From Methanobacteriota archaeon (lineage in GTDB: Archaea > Methanobacteriota > Methanobacteria > Methanobacteriales > Methanobacteriaceae), in contig JAEZKE010000163.1 of the NCBI GenBank assembly GCA_023436175.1, positions 1 to 27,744 of the forward strand: a DNA stretch of 27,744 nt, given 5' to 3'. A program made the position numbers and the translations under genes. Shown piece after piece: positions 8,868-15,279 of the stretch; position 1 is the stretch's first letter; every line of letters begins with the position of its first letter. The notes beneath the pieces were generated by a model. That model did no database searches. It saw only the letters and a list, made by a program, of their open reading frames with translations, and had not been told where the DNA came from.

Positions 8868-9521
8868 TTAAAGATTGTCCAGTGCAAGTTTGGCTGCATT
8901 CTGCTGGGCTTCTTTTTTACTTCCGCCAGTACCCATTCCAAAATTTTTACCGTCAATCATGGCGGCCATACTGAATGTTTTATTATGAGGCTCCCCTTCT
9001 TCTTTGATTAACTCATAAACCATATCAATACCCTTTTGATCACATAACTGCTTTAATTTGGATTTATAATCACAAAAAAAGATATCTTTATTTTCTATAT
9101 GGGGTATGACCGTTCTATAAAGGAACTCTTTGACAGTATCCAGACCTAAATCAAGATATAATGCTCCAATAAAAGATTCGAATACATCACTAATAATTGA
9201 ATCAACTTCCCTGCAGGTTAATTCTTGGCCTGCTCCCAATTTTATGTACTGGTCGAAGCCCAATTCCATAGAATAGGCATAAAGTGCTTTTTTACATACA
9301 TAATTTGAACGTAAATTAGTCAATTCACCTTCAGTTAAATCAGAATCCATATTGTACAAAAATTCAGATACTACCATATCTAAGACCGCATCACCTAAAA
9401 ATTCTAATCTTTCATAACATTCACTCAAGTCATTTTCATTTGAATAAGACTCATGAAGAAAAGCTAACTCATAAAGATGAGTATTAACCGGATTAATTGA
9501 AAATTTTTGTAATATTTGCAT
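8868..9521 (-). CDS. rnc: Ribonuclease III
   Basis: The 217-residue enzyme should cleave double-stranded RNA. The catalytic domain (about 1-145) contains the family signature ERLEFLGDAVLD. The predicted metal ligands Glu40, Asp44, Asp112 and Glu115 are all present (SDVFESFIGALYLD). A C-terminal dsRNA-binding domain (about 150-217) ends in GGSKKEAQQNAAKLALDNL. Length and domain order match bacterial RNase III. In archaea, stable RNA maturation normally uses the splicing endonuclease, and RNase III occurs only in some lineages including methanogens, so bacterial origin is likely. The ATG lacks a recognisable Shine-Dalgarno sequence, suggesting leaderless or weak translation. The gene is 150 bases downstream of the small unknown gene at 9672-9875 and 269 bases upstream of otsB. 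Confidence 0.93.
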   Translation of the reverse strand: MQILQKFSINPVNTHLYELAFLHESYSNENDLSECYERLEFLGDAVLDMVVSEFLYNMDSDLTEGELTNLRSNYVCKKALYAYSMELGFDQYIKLGAGQELTCREVDSIISDVFESFIGALYLDLGLDTVKEFLYRTVIPHIENKDIFFCDYKSKLKQLCDQKGIDMVYELIKEEGEPHNKTFSMAAMIDGKNFGMGTGGSKKEAQQNAAKLALDNL

Positions 9522-9671
9522 ATTATCTAATTACATTAGAACATGATAAAATTTTAGTTGCCCACTTAAAAAAATAGAAAAATTTTAGAAATGTATAATC
9601 TCAAAATTGGTTTGTAAATAGAATTTGAGAATATGCAGGAATTACCAAAGATATTTTAAATGTGCATGGTA

Positions 9672-9875
9672 CTATTGCTTATCAGCATTTCGATATTGAG
9701 TGACTGGACATTTCCAGTCTTTACAAAAAATCATTACAAGCTCATCTTTATCTGTAGTTATAAAAAGCTTCCAACAGTCATGCTCATAAGGTTTGAATTT
9801 AATATCAACAATTTTTTTACCTATAAGCTTCCCTAAAGAATCCTGACATTCTTTCACCTGTTCATCCATAGGCAT
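9672..9875 (-). CDS. Small unknown protein, 67 residues
   Basis: I do not recognise this protein. It begins MPMDEQVKECQDSLGKLIG, continues with a lysine-rich strand pattern (KKIVDIKFKPYEHDCWKLFI), and has two cysteines near the end (FCKDWKC). It looks like a compact alpha/beta domain without signal peptide or membrane segment. I prefer the ATG at 9875 because a GGTTAT-type ribosome binding site precedes it; an in-frame TTG at 9890 would add five residues (MGWLF). The cysteines could bind metal but do not form a standard motif. Confidence 0.6.
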   Translation of the reverse strand: MPMDEQVKECQDSLGKLIGKKIVDIKFKPYEHDCWKLFITTDKDELVMIFCKDWKCPVTQYRNADKQ

Positions 9876-10261
9876 AAATAACCATCCCAAAAATTAAAAA
9901 AACCTCAAATGTGCTTAAATAAATCTCATCTAAAAACATAACTTCTATTATCTATATTAAAACAAATTAATAAAGTTTTTTAACAAAAATGTGTATTATA
10001 CCATTATTAGATAATTCAAAAAGAATATGGCCCCATTTTATTATATAAATTAAAACATAGACATTTTATAAGAATAATATTATTAAGACATTAAATTATA
10101 TTTAATCCATTATTTTGTCCCTTAATTCATTTTTCATTGTAGTATATCCAATTGTTTAGGATCACAATTATGTGTCTCTCGAGGATACACTTCAATTTGA
10201 TATTAAAAATAGACGTTAAAATAAAAAAAATGTGGATTTTAATCACTTTATGTGATGATTT
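9876..10261. other. Gene-free AT-rich spacer
   Basis: No coding frame can be supported. The right end holds a terminator-like hairpin and T-run for the small secreted protein gene. Around 10155-10190 an imperfect dyad-rich patch includes CTCGAG and GATCACA/TGTGTC. I see nothing definable in the rest. Confidence 0.3.
10223..10256 (-). terminator. Terminator of the small secreted protein gene
   Basis: On the minus strand, a few bases after the stop codon at 10262, a short hairpin (ATCAC at 10252-10256 pairing with GTGAT at 10242-10246, loop ATTTA-like) is followed by a run of eight T (10230-10223). Archaeal polymerases stop at T-runs, so this is a plausible end point. Confidence 0.5.
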
Positions 10262-10471
10262 CTACCACCAGGGCGGATGCCACCAGTGTCTGTGTCCATG
10301 ATGGTCATCGTCACATTTATTGTCGCTGTCATCACATTTGCATTTATCTTTGTCATCGTCATCACATTTGCATTTGTGGTCACATTTATCGTCATGGTCT
10401 GCTACTGCTATCCCTGAGAAGGCTATTGCAACGAAAAAAAGAAGTATGAGAACTCCTAATTGTCTTTTCAC
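10262..10471 (-). CDS. Tiny secreted Cys/Asp/His/Trp-rich protein, putative metal binder
   Basis: The 69-residue product has a signal peptide: basic start MKRQ, hydrophobic core LGVLILLFFVAIAFSGI, probable cleavage after AVA at residue 24. The mature part is about 45 residues, almost only Asp, Lys, Cys, His and Trp. It has six Cys in KC or CKC pairs, six His, and a tail HHGHRHWWHPPWW. Such a composition should chelate soft or transition metals outside the cell, but this is inference; I know no named family. Translation starts at a GTG preceded by GGGGGTGA at good spacing, strong support that the gene is real despite its low complexity. An 18-base perfect repeat (10328-10345 and 10358-10375) shows the coding region grew by local duplication. 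A palindrome lies in the promoter region (10496-10521). The protein could instead be a structural or envelope-associated peptide. Confidence 0.72.
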   Translation of the reverse strand: MKRQLGVLILLFFVAIAFSGIAVADHDDKCDHKCKCDDDDKDKCKCDDSDNKCDDDHHGHRHWWHPPWW

Positions 10472-10495
10472 TTTTTCACCCCCAGACGCATACTT

Positions 10496-10521
10496 GATAC
10501 AAAATACAAAATTTTTGTATC
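10496..10521. promoter_or_regulatory. Palindromic operator candidate upstream of the small secreted protein
   Basis: GATACAAAA (10496-10504) and TTTTGTATC (10513-10521) form a perfect 9-base inverted repeat. Nested in it, ATACAAAA (10504-10511) and TTTTGTAT (10513-10520) form a 17-base palindrome around a single T. The site is 25-50 bases upstream of the GTG start, where transcription would begin or the TATA region would lie (TCAATTTATG on the minus strand near 10522-10531). That position suits a repressor, perhaps metal-responsive given the gene product. The regulator is unknown. Confidence 0.5.
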
Positions 10522-10654
10522 ATAAATTGATTATTTTTTCAAGTAATAAAAATATTTCCAAATATAATAAAATTGATCATACTACGAAAAATTAAGCGAA
10601 GAATAGGTTAAGTTATGATGAAAAAATAATGAATATTTAAATTGGTAAAACCCG

Positions 10655-10863
10655 CGAAAATCATAGAGGGTCGCAAAATTAAAAAGTATCAAAACTAAAG
10701 TTTTTGATGTTTGCGAATTTTTAATTCACAACCGCTAAAAATAAAATTTTTCGACAGCCTCAAACACGAAGTGTTTTGGGCCCTCGAATGCCACAAAACC
10801 AAAAGTTCCGTACGACCCTCAAAAATCTGTTAAATATTTGATTTTTGTATGCTTTGATTTTCG
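10655..10863. repeat. Nested inverted-repeat element (possible MITE or structured RNA)
   Basis: Several perfect inverted repeats are nested in about 210 bases. The outer arms are CGAAAATCA (10655-10663) and TGATTTTCG (10855-10863). The next arms are GAGGGTCG (10666-10673) and CGACCCTC (10813-10820). Inside are AATTAAAAA (10677-10685) with TTTTTAATT (10718-10726), a hairpin ATCAAAACT/AGTTTTTGAT (10688-10708), a GAA-loop hairpin CAAACAC/GTGTTTTG (10761-10778), and CAAAAATC (10820-10827) with GATTTTTG (10840-10847). The patch is richer in G and C than its surroundings and has no coding frame. It could be a small mobile element, a dispersed repeat or a multibranched RNA; strand and function are unknown. 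Confidence 0.55.
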
Positions 10864-10933
10864 AGCATGAAAAAAATTAAATGTTTATGGAGTAATTCTC
10901 TTTAAGTTACACCCTACTATTTCAATATCCACT

Positions 10934-11158
10934 TTATTTGTACTCATTTAATATCTTTTTATAAAGGTTAATCATTTCATTTATAATTGAAACCATGAAA
11001 TCATCCTTAACTCCAGCCACTTCTGTATTTAACTTCTCTAAAATCTCATTTGCTTGATTCAAATTTTCATCTGAAGGTTTCCCACTTTTTTTAATATCGC
11101 TTTCTATTTCTTTTAAGTTACTTTCACTTTCCAGTATTACATTTCCTAAACTTTCCAT
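10934..11158 (-). CDS. Small helical protein of unknown function, 74 residues
   Basis: I do not recognise this protein. It is acidic and almost entirely helical, with heptad-like spacing (LKEIESDIKKSG, then LNQANEILEKLNTEVAGV and IINEMINLYKKILNEY), so a short coiled coil or helical bundle is likely. There is no signal peptide or membrane segment. The ATG has a textbook ribosome binding site, GGGTGAT, four bases upstream, and a TATA box at 11193-11202 fits a very short leader. It lies between the nested repeat element and the divergent kinase gene. It could be a partner of that kinase, but only position suggests this. Confidence 0.72.
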   Translation of the reverse strand: MESLGNVILESESNLKEIESDIKKSGKPSDENLNQANEILEKLNTEVAGVKDDFMVSIINEMINLYKKILNEYK

Positions 11159-11192
11159 TTAATCACCCTAATTTATAATTTAGTATTACTAA

Positions 11193-11202
11193 GTTTTATA
11201 TG
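11193..11202 (-). promoter_or_regulatory. TATA box for the 74-residue protein gene
   Basis: CATATAAAAC on the minus strand lies about 36-44 bases before the ATG at 11158. It predicts transcription starting near 11170, just ahead of the GGGTGAT ribosome binding site. Confidence 0.45.
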
Positions 11203-11440
11203 TAGCTATAATAATGCAACATGTATGTCTTTGCATACATTCACAAAATGAATAAAATAAACGAGTTTAAAATTAGTATTAATTATTCCAAAAAGTATTA
11301 ATAATTTTTTTACATCTAAAAAATGAATGCTGAAGGAAATTATAGAAAAATAAATATACATAAATCAACAATTCTGAATTAGTTTAATTACAATTCGCAT
11401 ATTGGGTTCTTTAAAATTTAAAATCGAGATAGGGGATAAT

Positions 11441-13681
11441 ATGAATTCATCAAATGAAATTTCAGAAAATGCTTCCATGTTAGAAACTATTTTTGACCAT
11501 ACACATTTTATGATGGCTTATATGGACAAGGACTTTAATTTTATTGGAGTAAATGAAGCATATGCTAAAAAGAACAATAAAACTCCGGATTTTTTTGTGG
11601 GGAAAAACCATTTTGACCTGTATCCACATAAGGGAAATGAAGCCATATTTAAAAACGTAGTTAAGACTGGCAAGCCATACTTTGCATATTCCATGCCCCT
11701 TGAACATCCAGAATTAGGAATCACTTATTGGGACTGGGTAATTCAACCGGTTAAAGATGATAACCAGGTAACAGGAATATTACTTAGTTTGACAGATGTC
11801 ACTGATTATAAACGAAATGAAAATGAAATTCGTGAAAATCAGGATAAGTTTTTGGAAAAATTGGTAGAAAATCGTGCTCAGAAGTTATTAATAGAAAAGG
11901 AAAAATCCGAGAATTCTATTTTAGAGACCGCAAATTTAGAGATTGAAAAATTAAGTCAACAAATTAATGAACTTAAAAAAGACAATGATGAGTTTAAAGA
12001 GACCATATCCAAATATGAGCTTTCTGAGAAAGAACACGAAGAATCTGTTGGAAAACAGGTTGATGAGATCTTAGAAAAACAAATAGCAGCTGAAGAACTA
12101 TTAACTATCAGAAATTTGGAAGTTAAAAAAAAGGATCAAAAAATTGCTGAACTTGAAGAAACCAATGATAAGTTTAAAGAAATTATTTCAAAATATGAAG
12201 ACTCTAAAATAGAAAATGAGGAATTTATTAAAAATTTAATAAAATCCCACGTTAAAGAGTTGGAAGATATTAAGAAAAATAAAAATACATCACAAAATCT
12301 TAACTATGAGATCATTGATAATATCAGCGATGCAATAATTGTGATTGATGGTAAGCTGCGCATAAAAATGTGGAATAATTCAGCTGAAAAGATATATGGC
12401 TGGAAAGAAGATGAAGTAATTAGAAAAATCGCATATGAAGTGTTTAAATCTAAAGACTCTCCTATAGAACGGCTCAAAATTTTAGAATATCTGCGAAATA
12501 ATGAATATCTAAATTCGGAGTTTATTCACCATCATAAAGATGGTAAACCCCTCCACATAAAAAGCATAATTACAGCGAAATACGATGAAACTGGCTGTAT
12601 CTCAGGGTACATATACATAAATCAAGATATCAGTGCGCTTAAAAATGTTGAAGAATTATTATCTGCTTCAACTTCAGAAATTGAAGACTTAAATCAAAAA
12701 GTTATTGAACTTGAAAAATCCAGTGTCGAATTTAAAGAAATCCTTTCCAAGTACGAAAATTCTGAAAAATTAGTAGAAAAACGCGTAAATGAAGTACTGA
12801 GGAAGCAAAAAAAGGCCAATGAATTGTTAGAAGCTAAAAAGCTAAAAGTTGAAGAGGTAAATCAAAAGATAGCTAAATTGAAAAATACCAACGAAGAACT
12901 TAGTACCCATATTTCAAAATTAGAAGATTTTTTAGAGTCTCAAAATAATATTCATGAAGAACAGTTGAAAAAACTTACTGATGAACTAAACCGTTCACAT
13001 GAAGAGTTCCAGCAGTTTGCATATGTAACATCCCATGACCTGCAGGAACCACTTCGAACTATCTCGAGTTTTACACAGCTTATATCAAAACGATACCAAA
13101 ATAAAATTGATGAAGATTCTGATGAATTCATGGATTACATTGTGGATGCTTCAAAACGGATGCAACAAATGATTAAAGATTTGTTACAGTATTCACGAGT
13201 AATATCCCGGGGAAAAGTATTCAAACCAACGAACACTGAAGAAATCATTGGATATGTCATTTCTAATTTAAAAGATTCAATTGAAGAAGAAGATGTCGAA
13301 ATAACCTATGATAAACTCCCAAAAGTAAATGCAGATTCAGCTCAGCTTCTAGGGTTATTCCAAAATTTAGTTGAAAATGCCATTAAGTTCCGACAGTTTA
13401 CAGTTTCACCTAAAATTCACATTTCATGCAAGGGAAATGAAAATGAACATGTATTTAGCGTATCTGATAACGGAATTGGAATTGAAGAACAGTATTTTGA
13501 CCGTATTTTCACGATATTTCAAAGATTACATACAAAAGAAGAATATGATGGTACAGGTATTGGATTATCAGTGGCTAAAAGGATTGTTGAACGCCACGGT
13601 GGACGAATATGGGTTGAATCAGAACCTGAAGTTGGATCAACTTTTTACTTTACCATGCCTCGATCATCTGAAAAAATTTAA
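11441..13681 (+). CDS. Soluble PAS sensor histidine kinase with duplicated coiled-coil modules
   Basis: This is a 746-residue kinase. I take the ATG at 11441 because AGGGGAT lies just before it; an in-frame TTG at 11402 would add 13 residues. A first PAS domain (about 10-125; ITYWDWVIQPVKDD, SLTDVTDYKR) is followed by a coiled coil (about 130-285). A second PAS domain comes next (about 290-400; SDAIIVIDGKLRIKMWN), then another coiled coil (about 410-520). The HisKA domain has His532 in YVTSHDLQEPLR. The HATPase has Asn642/Asn646 (FQNLVENAIKF), DNGIGI at about 676 and GTGIGL at about 704. No membrane segment is seen. The coiled coils contain four copies of a roughly 60-residue module. The catalytic core closely matches the kinase at 905-2911. 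No response regulator is adjacent. Its stop lies six bases from the stop of the convergent dehydrogenase-like gene. Confidence 0.93.
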   Translation: MNSSNEISENASMLETIFDHTHFMMAYMDKDFNFIGVNEAYAKKNNKTPDFFVGKNHFDLYPHKGNEAIFKNVVKTGKPYFAYSMPLEHPELGITYWDWVIQPVKDDNQVTGILLSLTDVTDYKRNENEIRENQDKFLEKLVENRAQKLLIEKEKSENSILETANLEIEKLSQQINELKKDNDEFKETISKYELSEKEHEESVGKQVDEILEKQIAAEELLTIRNLEVKKKDQKIAELEETNDKFKEIISKYEDSKIENEEFIKNLIKSHVKELEDIKKNKNTSQNLNYEIIDNISDAIIVIDGKLRIKMWNNSAEKIYGWKEDEVIRKIAYEVFKSKDSPIERLKILEYLRNNEYLNSEFIHHHKDGKPLHIKSIITAKYDETGCISGYIYINQDISALKNVEELLSASTSEIEDLNQKVIELEKSSVEFKEILSKYENSEKLVEKRVNEVLRKQKKANELLEAKKLKVEEVNQKIAKLKNTNEELSTHISKLEDFLESQNNIHEEQLKKLTDELNRSHEEFQQFAYVTSHDLQEPLRTISSFTQLISKRYQNKIDEDSDEFMDYIVDASKRMQQMIKDLLQYSRVISRGKVFKPTNTEEIIGYVISNLKDSIEEEDVEITYDKLPKVNADSAQLLGLFQNLVENAIKFRQFTVSPKIHISCKGNENEHVFSVSDNGIGIEEQYFDRIFTIFQRLHTKEEYDGTGIGLSVAKRIVERHGGRIWVESEPEVGSTFYFTMPRSSEKI
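11933..12961 (+). repeat. Four coiled-coil modules of about 60 residues flanking a PAS domain
   Basis: Copies begin near 11933, 12113, 12671 and 12839. They share the pattern I/V-x-x-x-x-Q-x-I-x-E-L-x-x-x-N-x-x-F-K-E-x-I-S-K-Y-E. Copies 1 and 2 are exactly 60 residues apart. The second PAS domain sits between copies 2 and 3, and copy 4 leads into the kinase core. Confidence 0.65.
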
Positions 13682-13687
13682 TTTTTT

Positions 13688-14515
13688 CTATTTTTTATCT
13701 ATAAGCTTAAAAATTTCTTTATAATCTTCAGGTCTCTTATCAATGTTATCAATTTTCTCATAAAGCATACGAAAAAATTTTTCTGTTGCTTTACTCATTT
13801 TAGCATCACTGCTTTTTGAAATTAATTCCACCACTTCTTCCATTTCTTCAGCCCTTCGCCTCGCGTGTACTGCGCTGCTTATTATACGAGATACTGCAGA
13901 ATCTTTAAAGCCTTCACCTTCAGTTTCTGCAATGTATTTTAATACGTCTCCATCAATTCTCATTTTATATGCTGAATAAAGTGTTTCAAAAAGTAGTGCA
14001 GAAATTCCTTTAGTAAATGAACTCCTGAGAAGTTTAATAGCAGAAGCCTGTCCTATTTCATCTCCAATAACATCTATATTCATTCCATACTGATTTAATT
14101 CTGCAAATTGCTTTGCACATGGTCCGGATACAAGTATATGAACATTTAAACCTTTTTTTCGTACGCTACCTATTATAGAAGCATCTGCTGTTCTTGTATT
14201 TTCGATGCATGAAAGCGCTTCTTTAGCTCGGGAAGGTGAGATATTATTTATATCAACATAAATACCTTTAGAGTATTTTCCAACCTTTTGAGCTATTTTA
14301 ACTGCCTGAAATGGAGTAACTGCAGAAATTAAAATATCTGAAGATTCAGCAAGTTCACGATTTGATTTACATAGATTTAGCTCTGTTTTTCTGGCCAATT
14401 CCTTTGTTTTTAGACTTCTACCTTCAACACATGTAAAGACATCAGCACCATTACTTAAAAGTCCTGCTGCCAGTGTTGATGCAACTTCACCAAACCCTAA
14501 AAATCCTATTTTCAT
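13688..14515 (-). CDS. NAD(P)-dependent 6-phosphogluconate dehydrogenase-like protein (DUF1932 type)
   Basis: This is a 275-residue protein with an N-terminal Rossmann domain (about 1-150) starting at the dinucleotide-binding motif MKIGFLGFGEVAST, followed by SSDILISAVTP and VDINNISP. The helical C-terminal domain (about 160-245; KLLRSSFTKGISALLFETL) resembles the DUF1932 domain of 6-phosphogluconate dehydrogenase/hydroxyisobutyrate dehydrogenase-like proteins. Such proteins oxidise or reduce a hydroxy acid or related substrate with NAD(P). The substrate here is unknown. I chose the ATG at 14515 because AGTGAT sits at normal spacing before it; the upstream ATG at 14530 would add five residues and has no binding site. 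An imperfect palindrome at 14562-14584 lies in the likely promoter region. Confidence 0.82.
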   Translation of the reverse strand: MKIGFLGFGEVASTLAAGLLSNGADVFTCVEGRSLKTKELARKTELNLCKSNRELAESSDILISAVTPFQAVKIAQKVGKYSKGIYVDINNISPSRAKEALSCIENTRTADASIIGSVRKKGLNVHILVSGPCAKQFAELNQYGMNIDVIGDEIGQASAIKLLRSSFTKGISALLFETLYSAYKMRIDGDVLKYIAETEGEGFKDSAVSRIISSAVHARRRAEEMEEVVELISKSSDAKMSKATEKFFRMLYEKIDNIDKRPEDYKEIFKLIDKK

Positions 14516-15000
14516 CAAATCACTTTGCATATTTCCAAAATTAGTTTTAGTCTTAATATGATACAGTGTTTACATGACACTATATTCAAACTTGGATATA
14601 ACGATATATGAATTTTTAATTGCATTTATATTTAAATTTAAGTTTTATTTAATGATATAGTCCTTTTTTTGTATTCCCTTATTTATGAGAGCATATACAA
14701 ACCACATCTAGTTTATATGGGTATATCCAAACTTTTGTGAATTTTCATATTTCAAACTGATTATTTAAATTGCGCATTTATACTATATTGACTATTTTGG
14801 ATAATAATCATTTTATTTAAAATCAAGAGTTTTTTAGATTTTTATAGCGAAAATATAATTTTCAGTTAAAGTATTATTGGCCCACACTTTTTAGTATAAT
14901 CTATTATCTAATTATTACGTTTATTCATTAATTATATTATAAAAGAGATTGAAATAACATTCAAATTTAAATTTGGCAGCAAGATTAATATACTATGACT

Positions 15001-15012
15001 ATACATATATAC
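15001..15012 (+). promoter_or_regulatory. Possible TATA box for the DUF11 surface protein gene
   Basis: ATACATATATAC is the best TATA-like string upstream of the gene. It predicts transcription from about 15035 and a leader near 245 bases. A second, weaker candidate (TTTAAAAA near 15050) would still keep both leader hairpins in the transcript. Confidence 0.35.
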
Positions 15013-15110
15013 AATCATGCGTGGAGATGTCAATAAGGCATAAAGTTAGATTTAAAAACTAATAGATACTCGCAAATCGTCCTAATTTTTGTACAGTAAT
15101 TATGGAAAGG

Positions 15111-15253
15111 TTAGCGAAGGCTATCTAAATTTAACTCATTTTTGATACTCCATGCAGATATATCGATTAGGAACTGGGTTATAAGACTAACTGATATCGA
15201 CTTAATTAATATCAGATTTTAAGCGCCTTAGCGGACGCTATCTAAACTCAACG
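15111..15253 (+). ncRNA. Structured 5' leader with a repeated hairpin motif
   Basis: A 22-24 base motif occurs twice, at 15111-15138 and 15228-15253: TTAGCG, three variable bases, then GCTATCTAAA and a similar tail. Each copy can fold into a TAGC/GCTA hairpin, so the variable bases lie in the loop. Between them, CTGATAT (15191-15197) and ATATCAG (15209-15215) form another perfect stem, and CCTAAT (15081-15086) can pair with ATTAGG (15166-15171). The second copy ends 26 bases before the ATG. This looks like a cis-acting RNA leader or a pair of protein-binding sites; it does not match any riboswitch I know. Confidence 0.4.
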
Positions 15254-15279
15254 TTCCAGATTGACAAAAAATAAAAATA

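Larger units (their letters stand above)
14516..15279. other. Long gene-free region: divergent promoters and leader of the DUF11 gene
   Basis: No coding frame of any size is convincing in these 764 bases. An imperfect palindrome TACAGTGT (14562-14569) with ACACTATA (14577-14584) lies 47-69 bases before the dehydrogenase start and may be its operator. TTGGATATA (about 14593-14600) and TATATCCAA (about 14722-14730) form a distant inverted repeat of unclear meaning. The last 280 bases contain a TATA box and a structured leader for the surface protein gene. I see nothing definable in about 14740-14980. Confidence 0.4.

Noticed and set aside
10328..10375. Short repeated units that could suggest a CRISPR array
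   Set aside because: Only two 18-base copies with a 12-base gap, explained by repeated KCKCDD-type codons in the small protein gene; there are no spacers of uniform length and no cas genes.
10252..10595. Plus-strand open frames across the small secreted protein
   Set aside because: They are mirror images of the Asp/Cys/His codons (Ser/His-rich, low complexity) and have no binding site. The minus-strand gene has a signal peptide, a strong binding site and a terminator.
10655..10863. Nested repeats as remains of an insertion sequence
   Set aside because: No transposase fragment is visible in any frame nearby and no target-site duplication could be confirmed, so only a transposase-free element remains possible.
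13371..13724. 117-residue plus-strand open frame at the end of the second kinase gene
   Set aside because: It is a shifted frame over the conserved HATPase domain, and no binding site is seen.
14740..14980. Search for a tRNA or other stable RNA gene in the long spacer
   Set aside because: The stretch is almost pure A/T with no cloverleaf, no conserved T-loop sequence and no GC-rich stems.
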